This document shows positions 13,683 to 16,706 of a DNA stretch of 16,706 nucleotides, piece after piece. The position numbers and the translations under genes were made by a program. The first letter of the stretch is position 1, and each line of letters starts with the position of its first letter. Under the pieces are notes generated by a model. The model saw nothing but the letters and a program-made list of their open reading frames with translations. It did not search any database and was not told where the DNA came from. The DNA comes from Bacillota bacterium (lineage in GTDB: Bacteria; Bacillota; Bacilli; Bacillales; Cytobacillaceae), in assembly GCA_030705745.1 (NCBI GenBank), contig JAUZPT010000024.1, forward strand, positions 1 to 16,706, in the 5' to 3' direction.

Positions 13683-14779
13683 TGATTTTTCACCTTCTTG
13701 ATGATCATGACAGCAACAAAAAGCAATGGGATATAAACATAGTTTAGATAGAATCCGATGAGACCACTTAGTGTAAAGAGAGCATTAAGTTGGTTTCGTG
13801 ATTTAAACAAATTGGCGCCAACGAGGCAAACAAGTGATACAAGGATAACTCCCTTTTTCTGTTTTATATTAATTGTTCTCTTTAAAACGCGGCTTGCACA
13901 CCAAATGGCAATACAAACATTGGGGAGGATGACGATATTCCAGTTGGCGATTCCAATATACTCAAATCTTTCGACAAAAGGCATTTGGACGATTTTCCAC
14001 ATAGTCAAGGTAGCCCAAACATTCTTTTGAAGCTGCCCTTCAGAAAAGTAGGCGAAGGTTGTTACAGTCAACAACGTATAAAGGATAGTTGTGAACATCA
14101 CTCCGCCATGTGCCCATTTTTTTGACTTGGCGGGATCTTTAATAAAAGGATAATAAAAGAGCAGTGTCTCCCACCCCAAATACGTAAGCGACATGTTTTT
14201 TGAAGCCTTTAGAAGGTCCTTAATAGGATGATCGAAGATGGGCAATAAATTGCTGAAATCAGCATAAGGAAAGGTGAAGAAAAAAGTGAAGATCAAGTAA
14301 AGCGGAAGGATGACCCCAAAAAATGCTATACCTGTTACGGTTCGGAAACCGCCATATATGATATAAATCGCCAAGCCTAAAAAGGCCACAGAAAACCAAA
14401 ACGTACTGAGATCTTGAAACATCCATACTTGGATAACTTCAATAAATCCGTTCATGATGGTTACGGCAATTAAACAAAAGTATAAGACAAAGGGGAGGCT
14501 TAGCAATTTCCCAACTTTATTTCCATATATGTAGGTATGGATGGAAACCATATCCCCATTTACCGTTTCGGCAATTTTATACATCATCCAAAGTATGAGA
14601 TGAATGGATAGTCCAGCAAAAATAACAGAAATCCAGGCGTCATATCCTGCTGTAAGAGCAATGATCCTTTGAAAGCCAAGGACACCGATGCCCACCTGCA
14701 TAGAATGGATAAGGAAAAATACAAGAAAGGGCGAAACTTTCAATTTATCTGCAACAGTATGCTGTTGTTCCATATCCAT
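13679..14779 (-). CDS. GerB-family spore germination permease-like protein
   Basis: This is a 366-residue membrane protein with about ten hydrophobic helices, the B subunit of a germinant receptor. The family belongs to the amino-acid/polyamine transporter superfamily and is thought to bind the germinant. The N-terminal SMQVGIGVLGFQRIIA stretch is the characteristic first helix region. The ATG at 14779 has GGAGG seven bases upstream; a second ATG two codons later is possible. It follows the A subunit by 11 bp and overlaps the C subunit by 4 bp, so the three form one operon and should be made together late in the forespore. The ligand is unknown. Confidence 0.93.
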   Translation of the reverse strand: MDMEQQHTVADKLKVSPFLVFFLIHSMQVGIGVLGFQRIIALTAGYDAWISVIFAGLSIHLILWMMYKIAETVNGDMVSIHTYIYGNKVGKLLSLPFVLYFCLIAVTIMNGFIEVIQVWMFQDLSTFWFSVAFLGLAIYIIYGGFRTVTGIAFFGVILPLYLIFTFFFTFPYADFSNLLPIFDHPIKDLLKASKNMSLTYLGWETLLFYYPFIKDPAKSKKWAHGGVMFTTILYTLLTVTTFAYFSEGQLQKNVWATLTMWKIVQMPFVERFEYIGIANWNIVILPNVCIAIWCASRVLKRTINIKQKKGVILVSLVCLVGANLFKSRNQLNALFTLSGLIGFYLNYVYIPLLFVAVMIIKKVKNQ

Positions 14780-14790
14780 TCCATGTCCTC

Positions 14791-16281
14791 CTATTCATCG
14801 ATATCCGTTTTCTTCTTTTTCTCCGGTGGTGTGAAGCGAACCGGATTCGGCGATCGCAATATTTGCGGCCTTTGAGATTGCTGGCTAAAAGGAAACCTTA
14901 CGAGCGCGTCTTTAAAGTCAGCCAACCGTGGTGGATACAGTGGCTCCAAAAAAGGGCGATTTAAAGAAGTTAACCTAATCAAATGTGTCATTAAAATACA
15001 AAAACAGAAGACAATGCCTATCAGCCCCCATAATTCTGCAAAAAGCAAGAATGGAAAACGTAACAGCCTGATCGCATTGCCCATTTTGTACACAGGCGTC
15101 GTAAAGGAAGCAAGTGCCGCCAAAGCGACGATAATCAATAAAACATTACTTGTCAGTCCAGCTTCAACCGAAGCCGTTCCAATTACGATCCCTCCTACGA
15201 TACCGATCGTCTGACCTACTTTCGTAGGGAGCCGGGCGCCTGCCTCACGCAACAACTCAATGGTCAGCTCTAAAAAAAGCGCCTCTAGTATAGGAGGAAG
15301 CGGTATTTCACGGCGGGAGGTTATTAATGTGCTCATTAAATCCTTTGGAATTAGTTCATAATGGTATGACAAGGTCGCAACATATACGGGTGTGATTAAA
15401 ATCGAAAAAGCAACGGCAAAAAGACGAATGAGTCGAAAAAAGGAAGATAGTATCCAATTTAAAAAATAGTCCTCAAAGGAACTGAAAAATTCGACTAACG
15501 TTGTTGGTGCAATCAGCGCATGCGGCGATCCGTCAACAAGCACAGCTATTTTCCCTTCTGCCAGAATGGCTGTCACCCTGTCAGGCCGCTCTGTATCAAG
15601 CAACTGGGGAAAGGGGGTATTCTTATTATCAGAAATCATTTGAACAATGTAGGAACTATCGGTAATTGCGTCAAATTGAACACCTTTGATTCGTTCTTTT
15701 ATCGTTTCAACATTGACCGGATCTGCAATTCCATCGATATGCAAAGTGACAACTTTCGTCTTTGAAAGGGAGCCGACTGTAAATTCTTCTATAATCAGTT
15801 CCTTAATTGGAAGCCTTTTTCGAATCAAATTTACATTTTGCATAAGCGATTCAACAAATGCTTCCTTCGGCCCGATGACGCTGAATTCCACTTCTGGCTG
15901 GGTAACGCTGCGTACAATTTCTTTTTGAGCGGCAATAAATGCGAAATTCTTTTTATCAGATTCCATTGTCATAAGAACATAGCCGTTGAAAAGTTTCTGC
16001 TCGATTAACGAAGGATCATTGCTGATTTGCACATCAGCAACTGAAACAATTTTTTTAATATCCTCCAATTTTTCAAACGGTTTATCCAACAGAAATGGAA
16101 GGGCATGGTCTTCTAAAATACTTTCATCAATTAACGATGATAAAAAAGAAAAGCAAAAACGTTGATTTGTTTTTTGATTTTCGTAATAAACTTGTTTATA
16201 GTCTTTAGAGCGTTTTAGGTAAGAATCTAAATTTCCTTTTACATCTGAGTGTGTGTTTTTTTTCGTAAACCAGTTCAGCAC
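14791..16281 (-). CDS. GerA-family spore germination protein
   Basis: This is a 496-residue A subunit of a GerA-type germinant receptor. A large hydrophilic N-terminal domain (about 1-265) contains FSVIGPKEAF (133-142). A membrane domain follows, with the family motifs SSFEDYF (267-273) and LREAGARLPTKVGQ (344-357) and about four to five hydrophobic helices. The tail is charged and proline-rich, ending PPEKKKKTDIDE. The start is a GTG at 16281: an in-frame stop lies two codons upstream, and GGTGAT precedes it by 5 nt. It is the first gene of the operon. Promoters for such operons are normally sigma-G dependent, but I could not find a clear sigma-G match upstream. The germinant is unknown. Confidence 0.93.
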   Translation of the reverse strand: MLNWFTKKNTHSDVKGNLDSYLKRSKDYKQVYYENQKTNQRFCFSFLSSLIDESILEDHALPFLLDKPFEKLEDIKKIVSVADVQISNDPSLIEQKLFNGYVLMTMESDKKNFAFIAAQKEIVRSVTQPEVEFSVIGPKEAFVESLMQNVNLIRKRLPIKELIIEEFTVGSLSKTKVVTLHIDGIADPVNVETIKERIKGVQFDAITDSSYIVQMISDNKNTPFPQLLDTERPDRVTAILAEGKIAVLVDGSPHALIAPTTLVEFFSSFEDYFLNWILSSFFRLIRLFAVAFSILITPVYVATLSYHYELIPKDLMSTLITSRREIPLPPILEALFLELTIELLREAGARLPTKVGQTIGIVGGIVIGTASVEAGLTSNVLLIIVALAALASFTTPVYKMGNAIRLLRFPFLLFAELWGLIGIVFCFCILMTHLIRLTSLNRPFLEPLYPPRLADFKDALVRFPFSQQSQRPQILRSPNPVRFTPPEKKKKTDIDE

Positions 16282-16451
16282 ATCATATCACCATCACCTT
16301 CAGCATGTATGTATTGTTACCGAATTTGGAAAAAATATGAATGATTGGGGTAATAGGGGAATAAATTCTTTTTCTGAAAGAAAATATTCCACACGAATGA
16401 GCCAAAAAATGCGGTATCAACAAAACTAATTCACAGTGCCTTCCGAAAAAT

Positions 16452-16490
16452 AAAAGGCTGTCGAAAAACATTCGACAGCCTTTTATTTTA
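16452..16490. terminator. Terminator-like hairpin upstream of the ger operon
   Basis: AAAAGGCTGTCGAA (16452-16465) pairs perfectly with TTCGACAGCCTTTT (16471-16484) around AAACA, flanked by A and T tracts on both sides. Read leftward it would end a transcript entering from the right, insulating the ger operon. Confidence 0.8.
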
Positions 16491-16518
16491 TTTTCTTTAA
16501 CGAATCAACGTGTTAATG

Positions 16519-16527
16519 TGCTATAAT
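16519..16527 (+). promoter_or_regulatory. Possible extended -10 promoter element
   Basis: TGCTATAAT is an exact extended -10, without a recognisable -35. It points toward the repeat element and the window edge; no gene is visible downstream. Confidence 0.25.
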
Positions 16528-16555
16528 ATTATTAGGAATTATCTCATTAAACAAG

Positions 16556-16690
16556 TCTGTTGATTTGCGCTCCAGACGCTTCGCTTTCCGCGGGCGTGCC
16601 GGGGAGCTTCCTCGTCGCTTCACTCCTGCGGGATCTCCCCTGACCCGTTCTCCCGCAGGAGTCTTCGCGCCTTCTGCTCCAATCAACAGA
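16556..16690. repeat. 135-bp GC-rich palindromic intergenic repeat
   Basis: The ends are inverted: TCTGTTGATT at 16556-16565 and its complement AATCAACAGA at 16681-16690, with similarity continuing for a few bases. Inside, ACTCCTGCGGGA (16622-16633) and TCCCGCAGGAGT (16651-16662) form a perfect 12-bp stem. It is far more GC-rich than its surroundings and has no real gene (open frames across it are by-products). It looks like the non-coding repeat found many times between genes in Bacillaceae chromosomes; that identification is from memory. Confidence 0.8.
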
Positions 16691-16706
16691 GTTCTTTTCA
16701 CTAAAG

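Noticed and set aside
16513..16701. Minus-strand 62-residue open frame at the right edge
   Set aside because: It is read through the GC-rich palindromic repeat; composition and structure fit a non-coding element, not a protein.

Overview
The window looks like chromosomal DNA of an endospore-forming Bacillaceae bacterium. It is AT-rich with strong GGAGG-type ribosome binding sites, and it carries a complete GerA/GerB/GerC germinant-receptor operon, a secreted NlpC/P60 cell-wall hydrolase behind a WalR-type site, a RodA-type glycosyltransferase and Bacillus-style intergenic repeats. The species cannot be fixed from the sequence alone.

Layout, left to right. Bases 1-831 hold no convincing gene. 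They contain a four-copy 52-bp tandem array built from inverted repeats (19-236), some hairpins, and the regulatory region of the NlpC/P60 gene (832-1281, +), including an exact WalR box. A basic amino-acid/APC permease follows (1584-3008, +) and meets a convergent sensor kinase (3054-4415, -) at a shared two-way terminator. Divergent from that kinase is an OmpR-family response regulator (4697-5407, +), translationally coupled to a second kinase (5385-6764, +). One regulator therefore sits between two kinases.

A leftward block follows: tupA-tupB-tupC (9166 down to 6810, -), a tungstate ABC importer, and then uppP/bacA (9350-10132, -), undecaprenyl-diphosphatase. On the plus strand lie a GalT/HIT-like DUF4931-type protein (10371-11171) and a RodA/FtsW-family glycosyltransferase (11364-12536). 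The right end is the leftward gerA-gerB-gerC-type operon (16281 down to 12618). Past it are a strong terminator hairpin and a 135-bp GC-rich element with terminal inverted repeats and a 12-bp perfect internal stem (16556-16690).

The shared theme is the cell envelope: wall hydrolysis, lipid-carrier recycling, glycan polymerisation, two envelope-sensing kinases and spore germination. The genes are separate transcription units split by terminators, not one pathway. I see no phage, IS transposase, CRISPR, tRNA or rRNA. Nothing here is clearly a wholly new system. The most unusual items are the tandem inverted-repeat array, the terminator-like hairpin in the leader of the first kinase, the kinase-regulator-kinase arrangement with phased operator-like repeats, a TupA with no lipobox cysteine, and the uncharacterised GalT-like protein.
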